A DNA stretch of 64,000 bases. It comes from Psychroserpens burtonensis DSM 12212. Lineage in GTDB: Bacteria > Bacteroidota > Bacteroidia > Flavobacteriales > Flavobacteriaceae. Below the pieces are notes generated by a model. It saw only the letters and a program-made list of their open reading frames with translations, did not search any database and had not been told where the DNA came from. The DNA lies in the NCBI RefSeq assembly GCF_000425305.1, contig NZ_AUDE01000001.1, forward strand, positions 186,001 to 250,000, given 5' to 3'. Positions 24,429 through 33,432 of the stretch are shown piece after piece (within the stretch, counting starts at the first letter, position 1; each line of letters starts with the position of its first letter). The position numbers and the translations under genes were made by a program.

Positions 24429-26804
24429 ATGAATTTAAAAATTAAAATAATGAGATGTATAACTTATATTTTTGTCTTACTAGCCTCAATAGTTTCAGCA
24501 CAAGAAGAAACAACCAAAATTTCTGGTCAAGTAACCGCAGAAGGGGAGCCAGTTGCTTTTGCAAGTGTATACGTTAAGGGAGGTACAGTTGGTGTGAGTG
24601 CTGACGAGAATGGAAAGTATGAGGTGACAGTAAATAGCAAGGCCACTGAACTTGTTGCTGCTTCGCAAGGCTATCGTACATTAACAAAAAGTGTAACACT
24701 TATTGCTGATACTAACATTGTTGTTGACTTTGAATTAATTGAAGATGCGCTTGGGCTTGACCAAATTGTAGTCAGTGCCACTAGAAATCGTATTAGTAAA
24801 AAACAAGCTCCAGTAATTGTAAAGGTTTTAGGTCCAAAACTATTTAGTGCAACACAGTCTTTGTCATTGGCAGACGGACTTAACTATCAACCAGGAGTGC
24901 GTGTGGAAACTAATTGTCAAAATTGTGGTTTTACACAAGTTCGTATGAACGGTTTAAAAGGACAATACACTCAAATACTAGTAAATAGTCGTCCAGTGTT
25001 TAGTGCCTTAAATAGTGTTTACGGTTTGGAGCAAATCCCTGTTAGTATTATTGATAGGGTTGAGGTCGTGAGAAGTGGAGGCTCTGCTTTGTTTGGCTCA
25101 AATGCTATTGCAGGAACTATTAATGTGATTACAAAAGAACCTATAAATAACAGTTGGGAGGTGAGTTCTAATTTAGCATTGATTGACGGTACAACTGCAG
25201 ATCGTAATGTCAACGTTAATGCCACTGTGGTAAGCGAAGATTTAACTAGCGGAGTTACAGTTTACGGTATTTTTAGAGATCGTGATGCTTTTGATGCTAA
25301 TGATGATGGCTTTACAGAAATAACTAGTCTCAACAATAACTCATTAGGTGCTAAAGCGTTTTTGAGACCTGATGACAACAGTAGAATTGGTTTTGATTTT
25401 ACAGGTATTCGGGAATATCGTCGTGGTGGTGATAAGCTTGGTTTAGCACCGCAGTTTACGGATATTACTGAAGAATTAGATCATAATACCATTTTTTCAG
25501 GTGTCGATTACGAGACCTTCAATGATGACAGAACAAATACCTTAAGTGTTTACGCATCTGTACAACATACAAATCGAGAGAGCTATTACGGTGGTTTAGG
25601 AGGAGGTAGAACTACCGCCGACTCAATCATTGCTAATAATGCTTTTGGTGTTACTAAAGATTTGGCATTTGTTGCAGGTGCAAAATATAGTCATATTTTT
25701 AAAAATAATGATGTGCTTACAACAGGTGTGGAGTACCAACTTAATGATACAGATGATGCTATTCCTGGCTATAATCGTTTGGTGGACCAAAAAGTGAATA
25801 GCGCTGGACTTTACGGTCAGTATGAATGGAAGCCAACAGATAAGTTTTCGGCACTTATAGGAGCTCGTTTAGACCATGTCAATGTTGATGGTTTTTACAC
25901 CATTCAGGATATAGCTAGAACTTCAGACGTTTCTGAAACAGTTTTGAGTCCGCGTTTAACTGTGCTTTATAATATTTCAGATGAGCTTCAATTTAGAGGT
26001 GGTTATGCTAGAGGATTTAGAGCAGCGCAGGCATTTAATGAAGATCTTCATATTTCTTCGGTTGGAGGAGAACAACGTTTTGTGATTTTATCAGAAAATT
26101 TGGAAAGTGAGTTCTCTAATGCGTTTACCGCATCATTTGATTATTCAAAAGATTTTAATAAAACGCAAACTAATCTTTTGGTTGAAGGATTTTATACTAC
26201 CTTAAAAAATCCATTTACTATTGTGAGTACAGGAAATTCATTACCAAATGGATCTATTCTAGAAGAAACAAGAAATGGCTCTGGTGCCTATGTTGCTGGT
26301 GCTAATATAGAGTTGAGTGTGTCCCCTAGTTCAGATTTGTTTTTTCAAGTAGGGGGAACAATTCAACGCGCTATTTATAAAGAAGATCAACTGCTTTTTG
26401 AAGCAGATGGATCAGTTCCTGGAGAACAAGATGTCGTTTTAAGTGAGTTTGCACGTGCACCCAATGTTTATGGTTTTTTAAATACAAACTGGCAAGTTAG
26501 TGAGGCATTTAAATTAGATGTTACTGGAAGTTATACAGGTACAATGATTGTTCCCCGTGTAGTCTCAGAGTCTGGCTTTATTGATTTAGTAGATTCAGAT
26601 GCATTTTTTGACATGACTACCAAAATAACTTATCATTTTGATCTTAAAGACGCATTTCATGTAGAGCTAAGTGGAGGAATACAAAATCTATTTGATAGCT
26701 ATCAAAATGATTTTGATAGTGGTGCTACTAGAGATTCAGATTTTGTTTATGGACCAAACAGACCTCGAACTTTCTTTATGGGACTTAAATTTGGTGATTT
26801 TTAA
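24429..26804 (+). CDS. TonB-dependent receptor, probable metal uptake
   Basis: 791 residues from ATG 24429; the ATG at 24450 would give a shorter signal peptide and is also possible. Signal peptide ends at SAQ. A carboxypeptidase-regulatory-like domain follows (ISGQVTAEGEPVAFASVYVK), then the plug (QAPVIVKVLGPKLF ... VEVVRSGGSALFGSNAIAG) and a 22-strand barrel to the end. The plug has an unusual NCQNCGF Cys pair in front of TQVRMNGLKGQYTQILVNSR, a pattern I associate with metal receptors. The operator upstream and the ABC transporter downstream point to Mn or Fe import across the outer membrane. Confidence 0.92.
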   Translation: MNLKIKIMRCITYIFVLLASIVSAQEETTKISGQVTAEGEPVAFASVYVKGGTVGVSADENGKYEVTVNSKATELVAASQGYRTLTKSVTLIADTNIVVDFELIEDALGLDQIVVSATRNRISKKQAPVIVKVLGPKLFSATQSLSLADGLNYQPGVRVETNCQNCGFTQVRMNGLKGQYTQILVNSRPVFSALNSVYGLEQIPVSIIDRVEVVRSGGSALFGSNAIAGTINVITKEPINNSWEVSSNLALIDGTTADRNVNVNATVVSEDLTSGVTVYGIFRDRDAFDANDDGFTEITSLNNNSLGAKAFLRPDDNSRIGFDFTGIREYRRGGDKLGLAPQFTDITEELDHNTIFSGVDYETFNDDRTNTLSVYASVQHTNRESYYGGLGGGRTTADSIIANNAFGVTKDLAFVAGAKYSHIFKNNDVLTTGVEYQLNDTDDAIPGYNRLVDQKVNSAGLYGQYEWKPTDKFSALIGARLDHVNVDGFYTIQDIARTSDVSETVLSPRLTVLYNISDELQFRGGYARGFRAAQAFNEDLHISSVGGEQRFVILSENLESEFSNAFTASFDYSKDFNKTQTNLLVEGFYTTLKNPFTIVSTGNSLPNGSILEETRNGSGAYVAGANIELSVSPSSDLFFQVGGTIQRAIYKEDQLLFEADGSVPGEQDVVLSEFARAPNVYGFLNTNWQVSEAFKLDVTGSYTGTMIVPRVVSESGFIDLVDSDAFFDMTTKITYHFDLKDAFHVELSGGIQNLFDSYQNDFDSGATRDSDFVYGPNRPRTFFMGLKFGDF

Positions 26805-26816
26805 AATACACTTGCA

Positions 26817-27284
26817 ATGAAACATATTTTTTTATCTCTAGTATTTAGCAGTTTTGTAATTATTTCCTATTCACAAAGTGATAAAACGATTGAATGGAAA
26901 ACATGGGAACAACTAGAACATGCTTTAAAAGAGCAGCCAAAACCTGTACTTATTTATTTTCATGCAGATTGGTGTGCCTATTGTAAAAAGTTAGATAGAG
27001 AGGTGTTTACAAATACCAAAGTTGTAGAAAAGATAAATCGCGATTATTACGCAGTAGAAATGGATGTTGAAACGCTTGATACTATTGTTTTTGATGGTGT
27101 TACGTTTGTAAATACCCAAGCAGAAACAAAGCGTAACCCCACACACGAACTACCGCTATTACTAGGGTCGCGAGAAAATGAAGTCTTTTCACTTCCCGTA
27201 ACCCTATTTTTTGATACCAATTTTGTTGTGAGAGATCGTACTTATAATTATTATACAGCTAGACAGCTTTTAGATGCACTGTAA
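26817..27284 (+). CDS. Periplasmic thioredoxin-like protein
   Basis: 155 residues. Signal peptide MKHIFLSLVFSSFVIISYSQ. Thioredoxin-fold motif FHADWCAYCKKLDREVF with C-x-x-C, then EVEMDVETLD-like strand and LPLLLGSRENEVFSLPVTLFF containing the cis-Pro. Starts 12 bases after the receptor stop, so it is cotranscribed with it. May keep receptor or metal-site cysteines reduced; this role is inferred from position only. Confidence 0.87.
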   Translation: MKHIFLSLVFSSFVIISYSQSDKTIEWKTWEQLEHALKEQPKPVLIYFHADWCAYCKKLDREVFTNTKVVEKINRDYYAVEMDVETLDTIVFDGVTFVNTQAETKRNPTHELPLLLGSRENEVFSLPVTLFFDTNFVVRDRTYNYYTARQLLDAL

Positions 27285-27401
27285 AAAAGCTTAAAAGCAA
27301 GCAATTAATTTGATGTTCAAGCCACTTAGGTAGTGAATTACATAACCGAAACCAGAGATGTGTTTTAATTTTTAGTACCTTCGCAAATAAAATTTAGAGT
27401 A

Positions 27402-28310
27402 ATGAAAAAACGAATAGTTTTGATACTAATCATTGCATGCTTTAGCTGTAAAAATGAAACGAAATCTAACGGAAAATTAAATATCGTCACCACAACATCA
27501 ATGATTACTGATTTGGTGAAAAATATTGGTGGAGACTATGTGAATCTTCAAGGCTTGATGGGAAGTGGAGTAGATCCTCATTTATACAAAGCGAGTGAAG
27601 GAGATGTAACTAAATTAGTAGAAGCTAATGTGATTTTTTATAACGGTTTACATCTTGAAGGGAAATTAGTTGATGTTTTTGAGAAAATGGGAAGCGCTAC
27701 TAAAACGCCCATTGCTTTGGGTGAGGAACTTGATAAAAACGCGTTGATTGGTTCAGACTATTTTGCATCCAATTACGATCCGCATGTGTGGTTTGATATC
27801 AGTTATTTTAAGCAATTTGCTTCAAAAGTGGCTCAAGTACTGTCAGAAAATGATCCCGCTAATGCTGAAAATTATAAATCAAATGCTGAAACTTATTTAA
27901 ATGAACTAGAGGCGCTTCAATCTAAAATTAAAGCCACTATTGAGACCCTTCCGAAGGAAAAAAGAATATTAGTGACTGCGCATGATGCTTTTAATTACTT
28001 CGGAAAAGCATATGACTTTGAAGTGGTCGGCTTACAGGGAATATCTACCGCTACAGAAGCTGGTGTTCAAGATGTGCAGAACCTTTCAGCATTTATTATT
28101 GAAAAAGATATCAAAGCTATTTTTGTGGAGAGTTCAGTTCCGAAGAGAACCATTGAAGCCTTACAAGCAGCCGTAAAATCTAAAGGACACGACGTAGAAA
28201 TTGGAGGCACATTATATTCTGATGCTTTAGGAAGTGCGGGAACTGCCGAAGGCACGTATATTGGAATGTTTGAGTATAATGTGAATACAATTGTTGGTGC
28301 GTTGAAATAA
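27402..28310 (+). CDS. Metal ABC transporter substrate-binding lipoprotein (ZnuA/MntC/TroA family)
   Basis: 302 residues. Lipoprotein signal with lipobox Cys (IIACFSC). Cluster A-1/TroA fold with metal ligands visible in order: His in GVDPHLYKAS, His in NYDPHVWFD, the Asp/His region VTAHDAFNYFG, and Asp near SDALG. No His-rich loop, which is commoner in Mn/Fe binders than in ZnuA. Followed by ATPase and two permeases, forming a complete importer. A pair of palindromic repeats lies between this gene and the ATPase. Confidence 0.93.
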   Translation: MKKRIVLILIIACFSCKNETKSNGKLNIVTTTSMITDLVKNIGGDYVNLQGLMGSGVDPHLYKASEGDVTKLVEANVIFYNGLHLEGKLVDVFEKMGSATKTPIALGEELDKNALIGSDYFASNYDPHVWFDISYFKQFASKVAQVLSENDPANAENYKSNAETYLNELEALQSKIKATIETLPKEKRILVTAHDAFNYFGKAYDFEVVGLQGISTATEAGVQDVQNLSAFIIEKDIKAIFVESSVPKRTIEALQAAVKSKGHDVEIGGTLYSDALGSAGTAEGTYIGMFEYNVNTIVGALK

Positions 28311-28318
28311 AAGCATAA

Positions 28319-28407
28319 TGTCATTCAGAGCGAAGCGAAGAATCTAAAAGAATTATTCAAAGATTCTTCAGTCATTCGATAACTATAGGAACTCCTTCTG
28401 AATGACA
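28319..28407. repeat. Inverted pair of palindromic repeats (short form and long form)
   Basis: The short form is at 28319-28345 (begins TGTCATTCAGAGCGAAGCGA) and the long form at 28361-28407 (begins AGATTCTTCAGTCATTCGAT). They are inverted with a 15-base spacer and share ends: TGTCATTC...GAATCT against AGATTC...GAATGACA. The same pair recurs at 31.4, 32.9 and 33.3 kb. It lies inside the transporter operon and could form a stem that tunes expression of downstream genes. Confidence 0.8.
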
Positions 28408-28423
28408 GAAAAGATGATACAGT

Positions 28424-29161
28424 ATGAAACAAAAAATAGCAGTACAAGTAGACGATTTAACCGTAGCCTACAACTATAAACCGGTACTTTGGGATATTGA
28501 TTTAGAAATTCCTGAAGGTGTATTGATGGCTATTGTTGGACCAAATGGTGCAGGAAAATCAACACTCATTAAATCTATTTTAGGTATTCTAAAACCCATT
28601 GCAGGAAGTGTTACTATTTATGGAAAACCTTATAAAAAACAGCGCTCATTGGTTGCTTATGTTCCGCAGAAGGGAAGTGTAGATTGGGATTTTCCAACGA
28701 CAGCTTTGGATGTTGTGATGATGGGGACTTACGGTAGTTTAGGTTGGATTAAACGTCCAAGGCAAAAGGAGAAAAAAGCATCACTTGAAGCCCTCGAGAA
28801 AGTTGGTATGTTAGCATTTAAAAGCCGACAAATAAGTCAGTTATCTGGAGGGCAACAACAACGCATATTTTTAGCACGCGCTCTAGTCCAAGATGCCTCT
28901 ATTTATTTTATGGATGAACCGTTTCAAGGTGTTGATGCTACTACAGAAATAGCGATTATTAATATTTTAAAAGAATTGAGAAAAGCAGGAAAAACGGTAG
29001 TTGTAGTGCATCATGATTTACAAACTGTTCCTGAATATTTTGATTGGGTAACTTTTTTGAACGTCAAAAAGATAGCTACAGGTCCAGTTAAGGATATTTT
29101 TAATGATAATAACTTAACTAAAACCTACGGAATTAATTATAAAGTGAGCGTACAAGAATAA
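28424..29161 (+). CDS. Metal ABC transporter ATP-binding protein
   Basis: 245 residues with all ABC ATPase motifs: Walker [11 protein letters not shown]-loop [12 protein letters not shown] (the latter typical of the Mn/Zn family), signature LSGGQQQR, Walker B IYFMDEP and the H-loop [10 protein letters not shown]. Powers import by the adjacent binding protein and permeases. The stop overlaps the first permease start by one base (TAATG). Confidence 0.96.
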   Translation: MKQKIAVQVDDLTVAYNYKPVLWDIDLEIPEGVLMAIVGPNGAGKSTLIKSILGILKPIAGSVTIYGKPYKKQRSLVAYVPQKGSVDWDFPTTALDVVMMGTYGSLGWIKRPRQKEKKASLEALEKVGMLAFKSRQISQLSGGQQQRIFLARALVQDASIYFMDEPFQGVDATTEIAIINILKELRKAGKTVVVVHHDLQTVPEYFDWVTFLNVKKIATGPVKDIFNDNNLTKTYGINYKVSVQE

Positions 29162-30288
29162 TGGACATTCAAGAGTATTTTTCTTTAGTTTTTACAGACT
29201 ATACCTTACGAACCATTACATTAGGAACTGCAATTCTAGGTGCAGTCACTGGAATGTTAGGTAGCTTTGCGGTACTTAGAAAGCAAAGTCTTTTAGGTGA
29301 TGCTATTTCACACGCAGCATTGCCAGGAATAGCAATCTCATTTTTAATTACAGGTGCAAAAGATAGTAACACATTATTATTGGGCGCTTTAGTTAGTGGG
29401 TTAATTGGGACATTCTGGATTAGAGGAATCATTACCAAAACGCATCTTAAATCTGATACAGCTCTTGGTTTAATTTTATCATTATTTTTTGGCTTCGGAA
29501 TGCTTTTACTCACATTTATACAAAAGCAACCCAATGCTAATCAAGCAGGATTGGATAAATATTTATTTGGTCAAGCAGCAACTCTCGTTGAAAGTGATGT
29601 TTGGATGATGGCAATTGTTACAGGAATTTGCCTTTTTGTATTGCTTCTTTTTTGGAAAGAGTTTAAGATTTTGCTCTTTGATAAAGAGTACGCCAAAACG
29701 CTTGGGTTTAATACAAAGGCCATAGATATTCTCATTACCAGTTTTATTGTTTTAGCGATTGTTTTAGGACTTCAAACTGTAGGAGTAGTACTTATGAGTG
29801 CAATGCTTTTAGCGCCTGCGGCAGCGGCACGACAATGGACAAATAGTTTAGCAACAATGGTGTTTTTAGCAGCAATTTTTGGAGCGTTTTCAGGTGTGTT
29901 TGGTACCGCTATTAGTGCGAGTCAAAACAATTTATCTACAGGACCAGTCATTGTATTGGTTGCAGCAGTATTTGTATTGTTTTCATTTATATTCTCTCCA
30001 AGTCGAGGTTTGCTTTTTAAACAGATACGATTTATAAAAAACCGTAGAGATTTAGAATTGCACAAAACATTAGCATTTATGTATCATATTGCCGAGTCTC
30101 ATGATAATATCTCACATCCACACGAAATTAAAATTTTGAATGGTTTTCAAGGTTACACGAAAGGTACCCTTAAAAAACTAGTTGAAAAAAATTACGTGAC
30201 TTTAAAGGGATCTACTTGGAGTTTGACTCATGAAGGTTTTAAATCGGCTTTGAATTTATATAATCAATTAACTAAAAACGATGAGTAA
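29161..30288 (+). CDS. Metal ABC transporter permease with C-terminal winged-helix extension
   Basis: 375 residues. The first ~285 form a ZnuB/MntB-type permease with eight or nine helices (LGTAILGAVTGMLGSFAVLR, DAISHAALPGIAISF, VGVVLMSAMLLAPAAAARQW). The last ~85 residues leave the membrane as a soluble helical domain (HKTLAFMYHIAESHDNIS ... LKKLVEKNYVTLKGSTWSLT) that resembles the winged helix of DtxR/MarR proteins. This fused tail may sense cytoplasmic metal. Coupled to the ATPase upstream and overlapping the second permease by 8 bases. Confidence 0.92.
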   Translation: MDIQEYFSLVFTDYTLRTITLGTAILGAVTGMLGSFAVLRKQSLLGDAISHAALPGIAISFLITGAKDSNTLLLGALVSGLIGTFWIRGIITKTHLKSDTALGLILSLFFGFGMLLLTFIQKQPNANQAGLDKYLFGQAATLVESDVWMMAIVTGICLFVLLLFWKEFKILLFDKEYAKTLGFNTKAIDILITSFIVLAIVLGLQTVGVVLMSAMLLAPAAAARQWTNSLATMVFLAAIFGAFSGVFGTAISASQNNLSTGPVIVLVAAVFVLFSFIFSPSRGLLFKQIRFIKNRRDLELHKTLAFMYHIAESHDNISHPHEIKILNGFQGYTKGTLKKLVEKNYVTLKGSTWSLTHEGFKSALNLYNQLTKNDE

Positions 30289-31441
30289 CGCACAACTAGA
30301 AATACAGCTTATTGCGAGTTTGGTAGCTATTGCTTGTGCGATTCCAGGAACTTTTTTAGTCCTTCGGAAAATGGCCATGATAAGCGATGCTATTAGTCAT
30401 TCCATACTGCCAGGAATTGTGGTAGGTTTCTTTATTACTCAAGATTTAAATTCACCATTACTGATATTATTGGCAGCTTTAACTGGCGTTATTACAGTGG
30501 TTTTGGTTGAGTATATACAGAAAACAGGACTCGTAAAAGAAGATACTGCTATTGGTCTCGTTTTTCCTGTATTGTTTAGTATTGGTGTCATTATGATCGC
30601 TAAAAATGCCAACGATGTACATTTAGATATTGATGCGGTATTATTGGGAGAATTGGCTTTTGCGCCTTTTGATCGCCTGCTCATTTCTGGGATTGATGTT
30701 GGCCCAAAATCGCTTTGGGTTATTGGCGTTATTTTATTGATCACAATCGTTTTATTGTTGGCGTTTTTTAAAGAATTGAAGCTAAGTACATTTGATAAAG
30801 GTTTAGCAGCTTCGCTAGGGTTTTCTCCAGTAATTTTGCATTATGGCTTAATGACTGTTTCCTCTATCACAACTGTAGGTTCTTTTGATGCTGTAGGTGC
30901 TATTTTAGTTGTGGCACTTATGATTGCACCGGCAGCAACTGCGTATTTATTAACCACAGATTTGAAGAAAATGTTAGTGCTTTCCATAATCTTTGGAGTC
31001 GTGAGTGCCATTTCGGGCTATTGGTTTGCACATTGGTTGGATGCTTCAATTTCGGGATCAATTACCACAATGCTGGGACTCTTATTTTTGATCGTCTATT
31101 TATTCGCACCAAGCAAAGGGGTTATAGCAGTATTGTATAGAGAAAAACAACAGCGTATTGAGGTATCACTTCTCACATTTTTACTCCATTTAAAAAATCA
31201 TGATGAAGACAATGAGCGTCATGTGAATCATTTAAATGAACATATTAATTGGCAAAAAGTAAGATCTAAAACAGTGTTGGATTTAGCTTTAAGAAATAAT
31301 ATGATTGTGATTGATAATAAAATTGTCTCACTAACTCCAAAAGGAGATATGTTTACCACACAAGCCATCGATTATATTATCACTAATGAAGATACTCAGA
31401 TTGAAGATATGAAGAATGATTTCTTTTTGTTTAGAGGATAG
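30281..31441 (+). CDS. Second metal ABC transporter permease with C-terminal soluble domain
   Basis: 386 residues. Membrane part of about 285 residues (VLRKMAMISDAISHSILPGI, VGAILVVALMIAPAATAYLL), then a soluble tail (LLTFLLHLKNHDEDNERHV ... VLDLALRNNMIVIDNKIVSLTPKGD) that again looks like a small winged helix. Two different permeases make a heterodimeric channel. The 3' end (from 31397) is repeated at 32860-32904, downstream of a decayed gene. Stop codon is followed at once by a palindromic repeat. Confidence 0.92.
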   Translation: MSNAQLEIQLIASLVAIACAIPGTFLVLRKMAMISDAISHSILPGIVVGFFITQDLNSPLLILLAALTGVITVVLVEYIQKTGLVKEDTAIGLVFPVLFSIGVIMIAKNANDVHLDIDAVLLGELAFAPFDRLLISGIDVGPKSLWVIGVILLITIVLLLAFFKELKLSTFDKGLAASLGFSPVILHYGLMTVSSITTVGSFDAVGAILVVALMIAPAATAYLLTTDLKKMLVLSIIFGVVSAISGYWFAHWLDASISGSITTMLGLLFLIVYLFAPSKGVIAVLYREKQQRIEVSLLTFLLHLKNHDEDNERHVNHLNEHINWQKVRSKTVLDLALRNNMIVIDNKIVSLTPKGDMFTTQAIDYIITNEDTQIEDMKNDFFLFRG

Positions 31442-31542
31442 GTTCTTCAGTCGTACCTCCTTCTGAATGACAGTAGTCTTTTAATTAAGAATTTAGTTTT
31501 GATGAGGAATCCAAATGTCATTCAGAGCACAGCGAAGAATCT
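31397..31542 (+). repeat. 146-bp direct repeat, left copy (permease 3' end plus palindromes)
   Basis: Covers the last 15 codons of the permease, a shortened long-form palindrome (31442-31472) and a short-form palindrome (31516-31542). The copy at 32860-33005 is the same length without gaps and differs at scattered bases. The two copies enclose 1.3 kb with a decayed gene. Confidence 0.88.
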
Positions 31543-31604
31543 CCATATTTATTTAATCATGACTTTGGTATCTTTATTGATGTATTAATTAGAAATTAGC
31601 CCTC

Positions 31605-32833
31605 ATGAAAAAACTATTCTTTAATTCGGTTTTAATCGCTTCACTACTGTTTTCTTTTAACCAGAAAGAAAAGTATTAGGGGAAATGGGCTAGTCATCAT
31701 TTTTATAATTCAAATTTTAATGAATATGTTCCAGACTATCTTGAAATAGTAAATGATTCAATAAAGTTTAATTACGGAGTATTTAATCATTGACATAACT
31801 ATAAACTCGAGATCGATGGAAATCGTTTTCTTTTTAACGGAAATGAAATGGATGTTTCTCTTGAAGTTGATACACTTGTATTGGATCAGAAGTATCATTT
31901 TGTAAATGTTAATAATGATAGTCTTCAAATTTATGAACATGAAACTCCAATATTAGATTTAGAATTACCAAAGTTAGAGGGTGTTTCTAGATTAGATATT
32001 GATGAAACCTCATCAAATTTCTATATTTACTTCGGGAAAAGATTGGATAATGGTGAGTATAGTTTGCAATTAAATGATAAGTATGAAGATATTTATGATC
32101 TAAGAGCATTCACCAACAATAGAAGTTGTTCAGGGTTTAGAGATGAATTACTTTCATTCCCTATTATTTATTTGTTCATAGAAGGTACAACTCCATTAAG
32201 CTATGTTGATCAAATTTTCAACGAGTTGATTATGTCTAATATGCTAAAAGTAGGTTTTATAAATAATATCAATTTAATACAAAACGAAACTGAACTCTAT
32301 TATGACTTTGAGATGTTAATAAAAAAAATTACCGAGCCTTCAGTATAACCCTAAGTATATAAATAAATTAGAGTTAAATCAACCACCTTCACCACCTCCA
32401 CCACATTCGCTACCTCCATATAACATAGAGGAATCAAAAACGGACTATGTATTTTTGATGAAGAATGAAATGTTCTATAATAATGAACGTGTCAACCAAA
32501 ATCAATTGAGTGAAATTATAGAGAAATCAATAAAGAATAGCCATACCATTTTCACACTTTACGATTTAGAATCTAATTATAGTGCTTTTTTAGAAATGAA
32601 TTCAATTGTTGATAATATTTATGAATAAATTCGTGAGCAAAAATCTATGATTAAGTATAACAAACCATTAAAGGGTTTATCTGATGATGAATTAAGAGAT
32701 ATTATGATCAATGAAGTTAGAAAGAAACATTTTTGGAGCTATTCTTCATTATGAAGCAGTAGTTAAAAACAAAAACTCAGTTTTTGGAGTTGGATTGAAA
32801 TCTATTGATTCATTACTTCAGAAGAAAAATTAA
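31605..32833 (+). pseudogene. Decayed ExbD-like secreted protein gene
   Basis: An ATG at 31605 opens a signal-peptide-like MKKLFFNSVLIASLLFSF, then in-frame stops at 31677 (TAG) and 31791 (TGA). The frame is open again to 32348. A frame change inside an 8-A run (32321-32328) continues as a Pro-rich linker (QPPSPPPPHSLPPYN) and an ExbD/TolR-like segment (YVFLMKNEMFYNNERVNQNQ). A TAA at 32626 interrupts it, and one more frame change near 32750 leads to the final stop at 32831-32833. The order of linker, beta domain and helical C-terminus (KPLKGLSDDELRDI) resembles flavobacterial ExbD, but the long N-terminal part is not standard. Clearly non-functional. Confidence 0.75.
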
Positions 32834-32859
32834 AATTTAGGTAGTCTTTGGGATTAATT

Positions 32860-33005
32860 CAGATTGAAGAGATGAAGGATGACTTCTTTTTGTTTAGAGG
32901 ATAGATTCTTCAGTCGTGCCTCCTTCTGAATGACAAAAGTTGTTTGATTAAAGATTTAGTTTTGATGAGGAATCCAAATGTCACTTAGAGCATAGCGAAG
33001 AATCT
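32860..33005 (+). repeat. 146-bp direct repeat, right copy
   Basis: Repeats 31397-31542: the permease C-terminal codons (QIEEMKDDFFLFRG and stop), a shortened long-form palindrome (32903-32935), and a short-form palindrome (32979-33005). The second GIY-YIG gene starts 17 bases later. Confidence 0.88.
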
Positions 33006-33379
33006 TTTATATATTCATCTTATGAAAACAATAGGTACTCATAATTATTACATCTACATTCTTACTAATAAAAATAAAACAGTATTATATACTGGAGTTA
33101 CCAATAATTTAGTAGAAAGGTTATATTTTCATAAAAACCCACTTCCTTTTTCGAAAGCTTTTACAACGAGATATAAATGTTATTATTTGGTTTATTATGA
33201 GCATTATTTTGGAATAGATGATGCTATAAAAAGAGAGAAACAGATTAAAGGAATATCAAGATTTAAAAAAGAGAAGATGATCTCTGAATTTAACTCTCAA
33301 TGGGATTTCCTTAATGACAATATCTAATTAGAGATTCTTCAGTCACTCCGAAAACTATCGGAGTTCCTTCTGAATGACA
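32979..33379 (+). mobile_element. GIY-YIG gene between inverted palindromic repeats (unit B)
   Basis: A short-form palindrome (32979-33005) precedes the GIY-YIG gene and an inverted long-form palindrome (33332-33379) follows it 4 bases after the stop. This is the same architecture as unit A at 12903-13280 but with a different palindrome family and a different nuclease lineage. Transposition is inferred. Confidence 0.45.
33022..33327 (+). CDS. Small GIY-YIG family endonuclease (unit B)
   Basis: 101 residues. GIY-YIG signature YYIYILTNKNKTVLYTGVTN, Arg in LVERLYFHK, Glu helix IDDAIKREKQIKGISRFKKE. It is the other common flavobacterial type (TNKNxTVLYTGVTN) and only distantly similar to the copy at 12942. 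Palindromic repeats lie 16 bases upstream and 4 bases downstream. The neighbourhood is a patch of pseudogenes and repeats, which fits a mobile origin. The cellular role of such single-domain enzymes is unknown. Confidence 0.92.
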   Translation: MKTIGTHNYYIYILTNKNKTVLYTGVTNNLVERLYFHKNPLPFSKAFTTRYKCYYLVYYEHYFGIDDAIKREKQIKGISRFKKEKMISEFNSQWDFLNDNI

Positions 33380-33432
33380 CCAGACTTATGAATGAAAACC
33401 TTTAATGTCATTCAGAGTGAAACGAAGAATCT
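33332..33432. repeat. Long-form then short-form palindromic repeats after GIY-YIG unit B
   Basis: The long form at 33332-33379 holds a perfect inner hairpin (ACTCCGA/TCGGAGT at 33345-33364). The short form at 33406-33432 ends inside the stop codon of the minus-strand gene. Together they lie between convergent genes and probably terminate both. Confidence 0.8.

Noticed and set aside
32377-32412. CCACCTTCACCACCTCC-like run as a microsatellite or CRISPR-like repeat
   Set aside because: It is the coding trace of a Pro-rich linker in the decayed ExbD-like gene; no spacers or regular units. No CRISPR array was seen anywhere in the window.
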